Below, one piece after another: positions 17,702 through 26,370 of a stretch of 64,000 nucleotides of DNA. Made by a program: the position numbers and the translations under genes. Below the pieces are notes generated by a model that did not search any database, had not been told where the DNA came from, and saw only the letters and a list, made by a program, of their open reading frames with translations. This DNA comes from Neorhizobium alkalisoli (GTDB lineage Bacteria > Pseudomonadota > Alphaproteobacteria > Rhizobiales > Rhizobiaceae): positions 62,001 to 126,000 of the forward strand of contig NZ_VIWP01000013.1 of the NCBI RefSeq assembly GCF_007829835.1, read 5' to 3'. Each line of letters opens with the position of its first letter. Within the stretch, counting starts at the first letter, position 1.

Positions 17702-18172
17702 TTAGCTGTTGAGCGCGTTGACCTGCGAACGAGCCTGCTCTTCTGCCATACGCTGGGAAAACATCTGGCCGAAATCGATCGGGTCGACCATGAGCGGCGG
17801 GAAACCGCCGTTGCGGGTGACGTCTGCGATGATCTGGCGTGCGAAGGGGAACAGCAGGCGCGGGCACTCGATGAAGAGCAGCGGCAGCATGTGTTCCTGC
17901 GGAAAGCCGGTGATGCGGAAGACGCCGCCGTAAACCAGTTCGGCTGCAAAGACGACCTTGTCGTCTTCACGCGCTTCGGCATTCAGCGACAGAACGACGT
18001 CGAAATCGCTGTCCGACAACGGATTGGCGTTTACATTGACACTGATGTTGATGGCCGGTGCCTTGTCGCGGGCCTGCAGCGAACGCGGCGCGCCAGGATT
18101 CTCGAAGGAAAGGTCCTTGGTGTACTGGGCCAGGATGTTGAGCGAGGGGGACTGCGTGTTGTCGTCTGCCAT
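17702..18172 (-). CDS. secB: Protein-export chaperone SecB
   Basis: 156 residues from the ATG at 18172 (product starts MADDNTQSPS). SecB is a cytosolic tetrameric chaperone that holds preproteins unfolded and hands them to SecA. The segments LNILAQYTKDLSFENP and FPQEHMLPLLFIECPRLLFPFARQI are family signatures. A longer in-frame start at 18199 adds nine residues without a ribosome site. It is convergent with dnaQ, with a shared terminator. The dnaQ-secB neighbourhood is standard in Rhizobiales. Confidence 0.96.
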   Translation of the reverse strand: MADDNTQSPSLNILAQYTKDLSFENPGAPRSLQARDKAPAINISVNVNANPLSDSDFDVVLSLNAEAREDDKVVFAAELVYGGVFRITGFPQEHMLPLLFIECPRLLFPFARQIIADVTRNGGFPPLMVDPIDFGQMFSQRMAEEQARSQVNALNS

Positions 18173-18257
18173 TGGGGTTTCCTCGAGGCTTGAAAGCATT
18201 GAGGCCGTCTAACATTTCGCTTTTGGCGTTACAACCCTGTGGCCGGCCCGGCAACCG

Positions 18258-18770
18258 TCATTGGTCGATGCGGCGGTTCTGCGACCAGGGAGAAGACGAG
18301 TCTGGATCGCGCTTGAAATCATCGGCGTCGAGATCGACCACCGGCCCGTTCGGGTCACGCGTAAAAGGCCCGTCATCGCGCCTGTAATTGCTTGCAGGCC
18401 CCTGCGGATTGACGATCACGATACGCCGGCCGACCAACGACCAGATAAGGTTCCGGATGAACGGTACGAGCAGCGCAAGGCCGATGATATCTGTCACGAA
18501 ACCCGGCAGGAAAAGCAGGAAGCCGGCAATGACCTTCATCGCCTCGTCGATCACGCCGCGCGCAGGCATGCGTCCTTCCCGGCCCTCGCTCGAAAGTTTG
18601 CGCAGCAGGCTGATGCCCTGACCGCGGATCAGCAGACTGCCGATGACAGCAGTTCCGATCACCAGCCCAAGTGTCGCCCAGAGGCCGACGGCCCGCCCGA
18701 CGACAACGAATCCGGCGATCTCGGCCAAAGGCCAAGCCAGAACCAGAAGCGACAGGAGAGGGAAACGCAT
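18258..18770 (-). CDS. fxsA: FxsA-family inner-membrane protein
   Basis: 170 residues. The N-terminal half is membrane-embedded, with hydrophobic stretches LLSLLVLAWPLAEIAGFVVV, WATLGLVIGTAVIGSLL and AGFLLFLPGFVTDIIGLALL typical of FxsA. In E. coli, overproduced FxsA relieves exclusion of phage T7 by the F plasmid; its normal role is unknown. The C-terminal 45 residues are polar, charged and Asp/Pro-rich, and probably cytoplasmic. It is divergent from the tim44-like gene. Confidence 0.88.
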   Translation of the reverse strand: MRFPLLSLLVLAWPLAEIAGFVVVGRAVGLWATLGLVIGTAVIGSLLIRGQGISLLRKLSSEGREGRMPARGVIDEAMKVIAGFLLFLPGFVTDIIGLALLVPFIRNLIWSLVGRRIVIVNPQGPASNYRRDDGPFTRDPNGPVVDLDADDFKRDPDSSSPWSQNRRIDQ

Positions 18771-18823
18771 GAGATTGCCTGTATCTATGGACGAGGGATC
18801 GAATTCGTGAAGTGCTACTGCTA

Positions 18824-18851
18824 TTTGAAGATGGCAGGATGCAGACTATAT
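18824..18851 (+). promoter_or_regulatory. Candidate sigma-70 promoter for the tim44-mltA-smr-xre operon
   Basis: TTTGAA (18824-18829) and CTATAT (18846-18851) are separated by 16 bases, resembling the rhizobial housekeeping consensus CTTGAC-N17-CTATAT. The -10 element lies 43 bases before the ATG of the Tim44-domain gene. Confidence 0.45.
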
Positions 18852-18894
18852 GAAAAGCTGCACTGAGACTTTCAAACGGCGATTGCGGGATAAT

Positions 18895-19593
18895 ATGGGT
18901 TCGAACGACTTCATTACACTTTTTTTCCTTGTCGCGGCGGTCCTGATCTTCCTGCAATTGCGCAGCGTGCTCGGTCGTCGGACAGGAAACGAGAAGCCGC
19001 CGGCGGATTTGTCGAGCCCGCGTGAAGCTATCAAGGCTCCCGGCGCGGACGATAGCAAGGTTGTGACCTTGCCGCGTCGTGATGCGGCCGATGACGATCA
19101 GCGCCTTGCCGAAGTCGACAGCCTTGCCAAGCCGGAAACGCCCCTCAACGAATCGCTGCGTGCGCTTCTGAAGGCTGACGCCTCTTTCCGGCCGAAGGAA
19201 TTCATCAACGGCGTGAAGATGGCTTACGAGATGATCGTCATGGCTTTTGCCGATGGCGATCGGAAGACCTTGAAAGGTCTTCTGTCGAAGGAAGTCTATG
19301 ACGGTTTCGAAGCAGCGATCGCAGAACGCGAGGCGAGGGGCGAGGTGGTGAAATCCACCTTCGTTGGCATCGATAAGGCTGACATTACCCAGGCGCTGGT
19401 CAAGGATAGCGAAGCGCAGGTTACGGTGCGGATTGTCAGCCAGCTGATCTCCGCGACATTGGACAAGGCCGGTACGCTGATCGATGGCGATCAGGAAAAC
19501 GTTGCCGAGGTCATCGACATCTGGACCTTTGCCCGTGACATCCGCTCGCGCGATCCGAACTGGAAATTGATCGCTACCGAATCCGAACAATGA
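18895..19593 (+). CDS. Tim44/TimA-family inner-membrane protein
   Basis: 232 residues from the ATG at 18895, which has GCGGGA just upstream. An N-terminal transmembrane helix (about residues 5-20, ITLFFLVAAVLIFLQL) is followed by a charged linker (25-80) and a C-terminal Tim44-like domain (about 85-230, with FINGVKMAYEMIVMAF and DIWTFARD). The domain is related to mitochondrial Tim44. In alphaproteobacteria such proteins are membrane-associated, but their job is not settled. An upstream in-frame ATG at 18850 is less likely. The stop overlaps mltA. Confidence 0.88.
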   Translation: MGSNDFITLFFLVAAVLIFLQLRSVLGRRTGNEKPPADLSSPREAIKAPGADDSKVVTLPRRDAADDDQRLAEVDSLAKPETPLNESLRALLKADASFRPKEFINGVKMAYEMIVMAFADGDRKTLKGLLSKEVYDGFEAAIAEREARGEVVKSTFVGIDKADITQALVKDSEAQVTVRIVSQLISATLDKAGTLIDGDQENVAEVIDIWTFARDIRSRDPNWKLIATESEQ

Positions 19594-20711
19594 TCTCGAA
19601 CTTAGCCGACTGTCATCTGCGGCCTGTGCCGTTTTCAGATCTTCCTGGATGGCAGGACGATGATCCGACAACATTGCTCGAAGGCATGCGTGCATGCCTT
19701 CGACATGTGACCGGCACCAAACCCTACAAGGCCGGCGCTCTGGGCCTGACGACGGCTGATCTTTTACCCCTGCTGGAGAAGGCTGCAGAACTGCAGTCAG
19801 CCGATCCGGCGATGATGCGCCAGTTTTTCGAAACCGAATGCGTGCCTTTCGCAATTCACAAGCGCGACGAAAAACCGGGTTTCGTGACGGCGTTCTATGA
19901 GCCGGAAGTCGAAGTCTCCGATACGCCTGGCGGCGAGTGGCTTTATCCCTTCTACAATCGCCCGGCTGACCTCGTCGATATAGACGATCAAAACCGGCCG
20001 GCCGGCATGGATGCGGGGTATGCGTTCGCACGTCAGACGGCGGGCGGGATCGTTGCTTATCCCGACCGAGGCGAAATCGATCGCGGTTTTCTCGAAGGGC
20101 AGGGGCTTGAAATTGCCTGGGCCCGCTCGAAAGTCGATGTCTTCTTCACGCATGTTCAGGGCGCTGCCCGCCTCATCTATCCCGATGGTCGCGTTCGCCG
20201 CATCACCTATGCCGCAAAGGCGGGCCATCCCTTCTCGCCCGTCGGCAAGCTGCTGATCGATCGCGGCGAGATCGACCGGGCTGAAATTTCGATGCAGAGC
20301 ATTCGTGCCTGGCTCGCCGGACATCCTGATCAGGTGGACGAGGTGCTCTGGCACAATCGTTCCTATATCTTCTTCCGCGAGGCCGATGTCAGTGATCCGG
20401 CGCTTGGGCCAGTCGCCGCTGCAAAAGTGCCGCTCATCGCCGGCCGGTCCCTGGCCGTCGATCGCACCATCCACACATTCGGATTTCCTTTCTTCATCCA
20501 TTCGCAGTCGCTGCGTCATCTGGATGATGGAAAATCCTTTTCGCGACTGATGTTGGCGCTGGACACAGGCTCGGCAATCATCGGTCCTGCGCGGGGCGAC
20601 ATCTTTACCGGTTCCGGTTTTTCGGCGGGTGAAATGGCTGGCACGGTGCGCAATGATGCAGACTTCTATATCCTCATCCCGAAAGCCGCGGCGAGCAGGT
20701 ATGACGGATGA
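19590..20711 (+). CDS. mltA: MltA-family membrane-bound lytic murein transglycosylase
   Basis: 373 residues. The MltA domain (about 85-270, with FVTAFYEPEVEVS and YAAKAGHPFSPVGKLLI) is followed by a 3D domain containing LALDTGSAIIGPARGDIF. The aspartates of the 3D region provide the catalytic acid in this family. MltA cleaves the glycan strands of peptidoglycan with formation of 1,6-anhydro-MurNAc. No signal peptide or lipobox is apparent from the ATG at 19590, which overlaps the upstream stop (ATGA), so the export route is unclear. The anhydro-sugar product may feed the salvage-type genes at 40.8-43.1 kb. Confidence 0.93.
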   Translation: MISNLADCHLRPVPFSDLPGWQDDDPTTLLEGMRACLRHVTGTKPYKAGALGLTTADLLPLLEKAAELQSADPAMMRQFFETECVPFAIHKRDEKPGFVTAFYEPEVEVSDTPGGEWLYPFYNRPADLVDIDDQNRPAGMDAGYAFARQTAGGIVAYPDRGEIDRGFLEGQGLEIAWARSKVDVFFTHVQGAARLIYPDGRVRRITYAAKAGHPFSPVGKLLIDRGEIDRAEISMQSIRAWLAGHPDQVDEVLWHNRSYIFFREADVSDPALGPVAAAKVPLIAGRSLAVDRTIHTFGFPFFIHSQSLRHLDDGKSFSRLMLALDTGSAIIGPARGDIFTGSGFSAGEMAGTVRNDADFYILIPKAAASRYDG

Positions 20712-21277
20712 AGGACCGAAAGCTCAGCAATGACGAGCGCATGCTCTGGGGCAAGGTCGCGAAATCTGCCCGAGCTCTTCCTGGCCGGTTGAAGGAAATC
20801 TTGGCCTCCGAGGAAGAGATGGCGGCAAAGCTTGCCATCGAAGAGCAGGCGGCCGTCGTTCGGCAGGACACCAAGACAGTAGAATTGCAGGCGATTGTGG
20901 AAGCGCCGGCCGCGAACTTGAAACGCCCGGCAGGCCGCCACCACCCGCTTGAAAAGCCCACGCAACGCAAGCTCGCCAAGGGCCGCCTGCCGATCGAGGC
21001 GCGGCTGGATCTGCATGGCCTCTATCAGGATGAGGCCCATGATCTGCTCCTGGAGTTTCTCCTGCGCGCGCATGATCGTGGCCTGCGCCATGTTCTGGTG
21101 ATCACCGGCAAAGGAAGTTCTATGGGCAGCGAAGGCGCCTTGCGTCGCGCGGTGCCGCTCTGGTTCTCCAAGGCGGAATTCCGTTTCCTGATCTCGTCCT
21201 ATGAATGGGCCGCACGTCATCATGGCGGTGACGGCGCCATGTATGTTCGCCTGTCGCGCGGACGGCCGGGCGCATGA
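20708..21277 (+). CDS. Smr-domain protein
   Basis: 189 residues. The N-terminal 90 are charged and partly helical. The C-terminal Smr domain starts at about residue 92 and shows the two hallmark motifs: DLHG at 101-104 (LDLHGLYQDEA) and VLVITGKGS about 25 residues later. Stand-alone Smr proteins act as nucleases on DNA or stalled-ribosome mRNA in several bacteria; activity here is not established. Both ends overlap neighbours by ATGA, so it is translationally coupled to mltA and the XRE regulator. Confidence 0.9.
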   Translation: MKDRKLSNDERMLWGKVAKSARALPGRLKEILASEEEMAAKLAIEEQAAVVRQDTKTVELQAIVEAPAANLKRPAGRHHPLEKPTQRKLAKGRLPIEARLDLHGLYQDEAHDLLLEFLLRAHDRGLRHVLVITGKGSSMGSEGALRRAVPLWFSKAEFRFLISSYEWAARHHGGDGAMYVRLSRGRPGA

Positions 21278-21630
21278 CGACGCCGTTCGGAGAGGCTTTG
21301 CGGCAATTGCGCAGCCGCAAGGGCGTCACGCAGCGGGCACTGGCGGAAGCCATCGGTGTCACGCCCGCCTATCTCTCCGCTTTGGAACATGGTCGGCGCG
21401 GGCGACCGACCTTCGAGCTGTTGCAGCGCATTGCCGGCTATTTCAATATCATCTGGGATGAGGCGGAAGAATTGTTCCGGGTGGCCGAAAGTTCGGCTCC
21501 GAAAGTCATGCTGGATACCAGCGGCCTGCCGCCCGCCTATACGGCCTTTGCCAATCGCTTGGCCGCGAAGATTCGCACTTTGCCGCCCGCTGTGCTAGAT
21601 GAGATGCAGAGATTGCTTGAAGAGGGCTGA
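21274..21630 (+). CDS. XRE-family helix-turn-helix transcriptional regulator
   Basis: 118 residues. The N-terminal HTH_3 domain is at about residues 5-62 (LRQLRSRKGVTQRALAEAIGV then PAYLSALEHGRR), with a C-terminal helical tail of roughly 50 residues and no recognisable ligand domain. It is coupled to the Smr gene by an ATGA overlap and is the last gene before gyrB, which has its own apparent promoter. It probably autoregulates or controls nearby genes, but no operator could be identified from sequence alone. Confidence 0.88.
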   Translation: MTTPFGEALRQLRSRKGVTQRALAEAIGVTPAYLSALEHGRRGRPTFELLQRIAGYFNIIWDEAEELFRVAESSAPKVMLDTSGLPPAYTAFANRLAAKIRTLPPAVLDEMQRLLEEG

Positions 21631-21687
21631 GACGCGTTTAAATCTGCGTGCATCCACGGCTTTCATGGCGTTTTGGACATCCCCAAC

Positions 21688-21716
21688 CTTTAGAACCAAG
21701 GCTGGATTCCCTATAT
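21688..21716 (+). promoter_or_regulatory. Candidate sigma-70 promoter for gyrB
   Basis: CTTTAG (21688-21693), a 17-base spacer, and CTATAT (21711-21716), close to the rhizobial consensus CTTGAC-N17-CTATAT. It leaves a leader of about 50 bases before the gyrB ATG. Confidence 0.45.
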
Positions 21717-21773
21717 TCAGAGCCTGAACACCGGTGATTCGTCGCCGGTCTACAACCAACTGGAAGAAACTGA

Positions 21774-24209
21774 ATGAGCGATACACCCGTGAGCGATAAC
21801 GGCGCGAGTGCCGAATACGGTGCCGATTCGATCAAGGTCCTGAAGGGGCTTGACGCGGTGCGTAAGCGCCCCGGCATGTATATCGGCGACACCGACGACG
21901 GCTCCGGTCTTCACCACATGGTCTACGAAGTCGTCGACAACGCGATTGACGAAGCACTGGCTGGTCATGCCGACTTGGTGACGGTGACGCTGAATGCGGA
22001 TGGCTCGGTAACCGTTACCGATAACGGCCGCGGCATTCCAACCGACATCCACTCGGGGGAGGGTGTCTCCGCTGCCGAAGTCATCATGACCCAGCTGCAT
22101 GCCGGCGGTAAGTTCGACCAGAACTCCTACAAGGTTTCCGGTGGTCTGCACGGCGTTGGTGTTTCTGTCGTCAACGCGCTCTCCGTCTGGCTGAAGCTGC
22201 GCATCCGCCGTAATGGCAAGGTCCATGAAATTTCCTTCACCCACGGTGTCGCTGACGCGCCGCTGAAGGTGATTGGCGAATATGAAGGCCGTTCGGGCAC
22301 GGAGGTCACCTTCCTCGCGAGCCCCGCAACCTTCACCATGACGGAATACGATTACAACACGCTGGAGCATCGTCTCCGCGAACTCGCCTTCCTGAATTCC
22401 GGCGTCCGAATCCGGCTCACGGACAAGCGCAAGTCGGATATCAGAGAAGAAGAGCTGCTCTATGACGGTGGTCTCGAAGCCTTCGTCAAATATCTCGATC
22501 GTTCCAAGAAAGCGCTTGTCGAAAAGCCGGTCGCCATCAAGGGCGAAAAGGACGGGATTTCGATTGAAGTCGCGATGTGGTGGAACGACAGCTACCACGA
22601 GAACGTGCTCTGCTTCACCAACAACATTCCGCAGCGCGACGGCGGCACGCATATGGCCGGCTTCCGCGCCGCCCTGACGCGCCAGATCACCTCCTATGCC
22701 GATACCTCCGGTATCACTAAGAAGGAAAAGGTTTCGCTGACCGGTGATGATTGCCGCGAAGGTCTGACCGCCGTTCTCTCCGTGAAGGTACCGGATCCAA
22801 AATTCTCGTCGCAGACGAAGGACAAGCTGGTCTCTTCCGAAGTGCGTCCGGTCGTCGAAAACCTCGTCAACGAAGCCCTGAGCTCCTGGTTGGAAGAACA
22901 TCCGGCTGATGCCAAGGTTCTGGTCGGCAAGGTCGTCGAGGCAGCCGTCGCCCGCGAAGCTGCCCGCAAGGCCCGCGAACTGACCCGCCGCAAGGGCGTT
23001 CTCGACATCGCCTCGCTGCCAGGCAAGCTTGCCGATTGCTCCGAACGCGACCCGTCCAAGTCCGAACTTTTTCTCGTGGAAGGGGACTCGGCAGGTGGTT
23101 CTGCCAAGCAGGGCCGTTCGCGTGACAACCAGGCGATCCTTCCGCTGCGCGGCAAGATCCTGAACGTCGAGCGTGCGCGGTTCGACAAGATGCTGTCGAG
23201 CCAGGAAATCGGCACGCTGATCACGGCACTCGGCACGTCGATCGGCAAGGACGAGTTCAACGTCGACAAGCTGCGTTACCACAAGATCATCATCATGACG
23301 GACGCTGACGTCGACGGCGCCCATATCCGCACCCTGCTTCTGACCTTCTTCTTCCGCCAGATGCCGGACCTGATCGAACGCGGCCATATCTATATCGCAC
23401 AGCCGCCGCTCTATAAGGTGACGCGTGGCAAGTCGATCCAGTACCTGAAGGACGAAAAAGCCTTCGAGGAATACCTGATCAACATGGGTCTCGACGAAGC
23501 AACGCTTCAGCTCGGCAGTGGTGAAGTCCGCGCCGGAGCCGATTTGCGCGAAGTCGTGACCGATGCCCTGCGTATTCGCTCGCTGCTCGATGGCCTTCAT
23601 TCCCGTTACGATCGTTCGATCGTTGAACAGGCGGCGATCGCCGGTGCGCTCAATCCGGAACTGACGGACAATCGTGAGCGTGCGCAGCAGACTGCCGATG
23701 AAGTTGCCCGCCGTCTCGACATGATTTCTGAAGATACCGAACGTGGTTGGTCGGGTCATGTCACGGGTGAGGGTGGTCTTCGCTTTGAACGCATGGTTCG
23801 TGGCGTGCGCGAAACGGCAGCACTCGATGTTGCGCTGATCGGTTCGGCTGACGCTCGTCACATCGACCAGATGTCATCGCGCTTGCAGGAAATCTACAGC
23901 ACGTCGCCGGTTCTCGCTCGCAAGGAAGGCCAGCAGGATATTTCCGGTCCGCGCGCGCTTCTGGAAGCCATCTTCGCTTCTGGCCGCAAGGGTCTCTCGA
24001 TGCAGCGCTATAAGGGTCTTGGCGAGATGAATGCCGAACAGCTCTGGGAAACGACGCTCGATCCGAACGTCCGCTCGCTTCTCCAGGTCAAGGTCAACGA
24101 CGCGACCGATGCTGACGGACTCTTCTCGCGCCTGATGGGCGATGAAGTCGAGCCCCGCCGCGAATTCATCCAGGACAACGCCTTGAGCGTTGCCAACCTG
24201 GATATTTAA
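21774..24209 (+). CDS. gyrB: DNA gyrase subunit B
   Basis: 811 residues. GyrB is the ATPase subunit of gyrase, which introduces negative supercoils into DNA. The GHKL ATPase domain contains YEVVDNAIDEA (Mg/ATP site) and DNGRGIPTD. The transducer domain follows, then the TOPRIM domain with EGDSAGGSAKQGR starting at Glu436, PLRGKILNV and the DADVDGAHIR metal site. The C-terminal QRYKGLGEMN segment is the gyrase B signature. The location close to the origin is common. Two parS-like sites follow within 65 bases of the stop. Confidence 0.98.
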   Translation: MSDTPVSDNGASAEYGADSIKVLKGLDAVRKRPGMYIGDTDDGSGLHHMVYEVVDNAIDEALAGHADLVTVTLNADGSVTVTDNGRGIPTDIHSGEGVSAAEVIMTQLHAGGKFDQNSYKVSGGLHGVGVSVVNALSVWLKLRIRRNGKVHEISFTHGVADAPLKVIGEYEGRSGTEVTFLASPATFTMTEYDYNTLEHRLRELAFLNSGVRIRLTDKRKSDIREEELLYDGGLEAFVKYLDRSKKALVEKPVAIKGEKDGISIEVAMWWNDSYHENVLCFTNNIPQRDGGTHMAGFRAALTRQITSYADTSGITKKEKVSLTGDDCREGLTAVLSVKVPDPKFSSQTKDKLVSSEVRPVVENLVNEALSSWLEEHPADAKVLVGKVVEAAVAREAARKARELTRRKGVLDIASLPGKLADCSERDPSKSELFLVEGDSAGGSAKQGRSRDNQAILPLRGKILNVERARFDKMLSSQEIGTLITALGTSIGKDEFNVDKLRYHKIIIMTDADVDGAHIRTLLLTFFFRQMPDLIERGHIYIAQPPLYKVTRGKSIQYLKDEKAFEEYLINMGLDEATLQLGSGEVRAGADLREVVTDALRIRSLLDGLHSRYDRSIVEQAAIAGALNPELTDNRERAQQTADEVARRLDMISEDTERGWSGHVTGEGGLRFERMVRGVRETAALDVALIGSADARHIDQMSSRLQEIYSTSPVLARKEGQQDISGPRALLEAIFASGRKGLSMQRYKGLGEMNAEQLWETTLDPNVRSLLQVKVNDATDADGLFSRLMGDEVEPRREFIQDNALSVANLDI

Positions 24210-24226
24210 AAGCGCAAGCACAAAGC

Positions 24227-24242
24227 GGTTTCACGTGAATCT
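24227..24242. other. parS-like site 4, downstream of gyrB
   Basis: GGTTTCACGTGAATCT keeps the central TTTCACGTGAA and matches the parS consensus at 13 of 16 positions. It is 18 bases after the gyrB stop and 29 bases from site 5 (start to start). Confidence 0.6.
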
Positions 24243-24255
24243 TGTCTGTGGATTT

Positions 24256-24271
24256 GGATTCACGTGAAACA
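24256..24271. other. parS-like site 5, downstream of gyrB
   Basis: GGATTCACGTGAAACA matches the parS consensus at 14 of 16 positions. It is paired with site 4 in the otherwise empty gyrB-phaZ interval of 276 bases. Confidence 0.7.
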
Positions 24272-24485
24272 CTTTTTTAAGTCGGCTAACTTGGAGCCAA
24301 GAGCCGCAGCGGAAGTATCCGCTCACATCTATGGCAATGGCAACTGCCTCATCCTTGCCCATCCAACCGGCATCTTATGTTGCAACTGCACAAGAAAGTG
24401 CTAGCCTCCTCGTTCTGACATGTTGGGCCGGTCGGCTTGACAGATTTCCCGCATATTGACCGGGACGACGAAGGGCAGAACCTCG

Positions 24486-25769
24486 ATGTTCTATCAGTTC
24501 TACGAGATGAACCACGCAGCGCTGGCTCCCCTGCGGGCGGCGGCAGATGCAATGCGCTTCATGTCGAACAATCCGCTCAATCCCTTCTCGCAGACGACGC
24601 TTGGCCGAACGATTTCCGCGAGCCTCGAAGTGTTTGAACGCGCCACGCGACGTTACGCCAAGCCAGAATTCGGCCTGCCGGAAACAGTGATTGACGGCAA
24701 GCCGGTCAAGATTACCGAGGAGATCGTTTGGTCGAAACCATTCTGTGATCTCCTGCATTTTCGCCGAGATCTGCCGGAAAGCCGTCCGAAGGACCAGAAG
24801 ATCCTGCTCGTCGCACCGATGTCGGGCCATTATGCGACGCTACTGCGAGGCACAGTCGAAGCACTGCTCCCGAATGCGGATATCTACATTACCGACTGGA
24901 TCGACGCTCGCATGGTGCCCGTCACCGATGGGACTTTCGATCTCGACGACTACATCGAATACGTCATCGAAATGCTGCATCACATCGGCCCCGGCACACA
25001 TGTGGTCGGCGTCTGCCAGCCCTCCGTTCCGGTCCTGGCCGCCGTTGCAGTCATGGAAGCCCGTAAGGATCCGGCTCTGCCCGCATCGATGATCCTGATG
25101 GGCGGGCCGATCGATACCCGCATAAATCCGACCGCGGTCAACAAGCTGGCAGAAGAGCATCCGCTGGAATGGTTCAAGGACAACGTCATCATGCCGGTGC
25201 CGTTTCCGCAGCCTGGTTTCATGCGTCCGGTCTATCCGGGCTTCCTGCAGCTTTCGGGCTTCATGTCGATGAACCTGGATCGACACATGACGGCCCATAA
25301 CGATTTCTTCGAGCACCTCGTCAAGAATGACGGTGAGTCCGCCGAGAAGCACCGCGACTTCTACGACGAATATCTGGCGGTGATGGACCTCACGGAAGAA
25401 TTCTACCTCCAGACCGTCGATACCGTCTTCATCCGTCACTCGCTGCCAAAGGGCGAGATGATGCATCGCGACATGCCGGTCGACACCAAGGCCATTCGCA
25501 ATGTGGCGTTGATGACGGTCGAGGGAGAGAACGACGACATCTCCGGCCTCGGCCAGACGAATGCGGCGCATACGATCTGTCCAAATATTCCCGACAACAT
25601 GCGGCTTCACTACATGCAGCCGGATGTTGGCCATTACGGTGTCTTCAACGGTTCGCGTTTTCGCCGGGATATCGCTCCCCGCATCATAGAGTTTACGCGC
25701 AGGCACGGCGAGGCAGCGAGTGCGCCAAAGCCCACCAAACGTGCTGCAAAGGCGCCGAAATCGAGCTGA
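24486..25769 (+). CDS. phaZ: Intracellular polyhydroxyalkanoate (PHB) depolymerase
   Basis: 427 residues from the ATG at 24486 (product begins MFYQFYEMNHAALAP, typical for intracellular PhaZ). An alpha/beta-hydrolase with nucleophile elbow GVCQPS and probable catalytic Cys177, as in the cysteine-type i-PHB depolymerases. GHYGVFNGSRFR near the C-terminus supplies the catalytic histidine. It would degrade stored PHB granules to hydroxybutyrate units. The Ala/Lys/Pro-rich tail (last 20 residues) is variable. An earlier in-frame start (24456) is less likely. PHB synthesis genes are not in the window. Confidence 0.93.
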   Translation: MFYQFYEMNHAALAPLRAAADAMRFMSNNPLNPFSQTTLGRTISASLEVFERATRRYAKPEFGLPETVIDGKPVKITEEIVWSKPFCDLLHFRRDLPESRPKDQKILLVAPMSGHYATLLRGTVEALLPNADIYITDWIDARMVPVTDGTFDLDDYIEYVIEMLHHIGPGTHVVGVCQPSVPVLAAVAVMEARKDPALPASMILMGGPIDTRINPTAVNKLAEEHPLEWFKDNVIMPVPFPQPGFMRPVYPGFLQLSGFMSMNLDRHMTAHNDFFEHLVKNDGESAEKHRDFYDEYLAVMDLTEEFYLQTVDTVFIRHSLPKGEMMHRDMPVDTKAIRNVALMTVEGENDDISGLGQTNAAHTICPNIPDNMRLHYMQPDVGHYGVFNGSRFRRDIAPRIIEFTRRHGEAASAPKPTKRAAKAPKSS

Positions 25770-25872
25770 AACCATAGGGTTTTGCAATTTTAAGCAGGTA
25801 TTTCAGAAGGTTCTGTAATTTAATCCGGGCCGTTCTTGAAGCAGGATTTAAGGCTCACCACATCGATTCCGT

Positions 25873-25894
25873 CGGATTGGTATGGGCCAATCCG
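25873..25894. repeat. Inverted repeat upstream of the DUF2852 gene
   Basis: CGGATTGG and CCAATCCG form perfect 8-base arms around TATGGG. There is no T run after it, so it is more like an operator or an mRNA hairpin than a terminator. It ends 22 bases before the ATG of the next gene. Confidence 0.5.
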
Positions 25895-25916
25895 CTTGAA
25901 CTGTAGGGTGTGACCT

Positions 25917-26339
25917 ATGAACCAGTCTGCTTTGATTCGTCCGGAATGGACGCCGGCTACCATCGCGCTGATGGTGCTCGGTTTCGTGGTGTTCTGGCCC
26001 CTTGGCCTTGCCATGCTTGCTTACATTATTTTCGGGGATCGGCTGCGCGGCTTCAAGCGCGACGCCAATGATCGCGCCGACCGTTGGTTTGCCGGCTGCC
26101 GCCGCGCCGGCCAGAATTACCGCCGCCATTTCTCGACCGGCAACGTCGCCTTCGACGATTGGCGTGAAGCCGAGCTGAGCCGGCTCGACGAGGAGCGCCG
26201 CAAGCTTGACGCGATGCGTGAGGAATTCGATTCCTACGTACGCGAATTGCGCCGCGCCAAGGATCAGGACGAATTCGATCGTTTCATGCGGGATCGCAAG
26301 TCGCGTCCGGCGGACGACAATCCGGTTGTTGATCTCTGA
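25917..26339 (+). CDS. DUF2852 membrane protein
   Basis: 140 residues. One strong hydrophobic segment (about residues 14-38, TIALMVLGFVVFWPLGLAMLAYIIF) is followed by a basic cytoplasmic stretch and a long charged helix (about 80-130, rich in Glu, Arg and Asp, likely coiled coil). This is the layout of DUF2852 proteins, common in Rhizobiales. No function is known. It stands alone between phaZ and a metallopeptidase gene, with an inverted repeat in front and a hairpin terminator behind. Confidence 0.8.
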   Translation: MNQSALIRPEWTPATIALMVLGFVVFWPLGLAMLAYIIFGDRLRGFKRDANDRADRWFAGCRRAGQNYRRHFSTGNVAFDDWREAELSRLDEERRKLDAMREEFDSYVRELRRAKDQDEFDRFMRDRKSRPADDNPVVDL

Positions 26340-26370
26340 TCGACAGATCAAGCTCTCATCTCCGATATCC

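Noticed and set aside
18373..20031. A 552-codon minus-strand open frame across fxsA, the tim44-like gene and mltA
   Set aside because: It covers three supported genes and an intergenic promoter region, and its translation has no family-like motifs.
21750..23861. A 703-codon open frame on the minus strand opposite gyrB
   Set aside because: It is a frame shadow of a highly conserved gene in GC-rich DNA. It has no domain-like motifs, and gyrB is certain.
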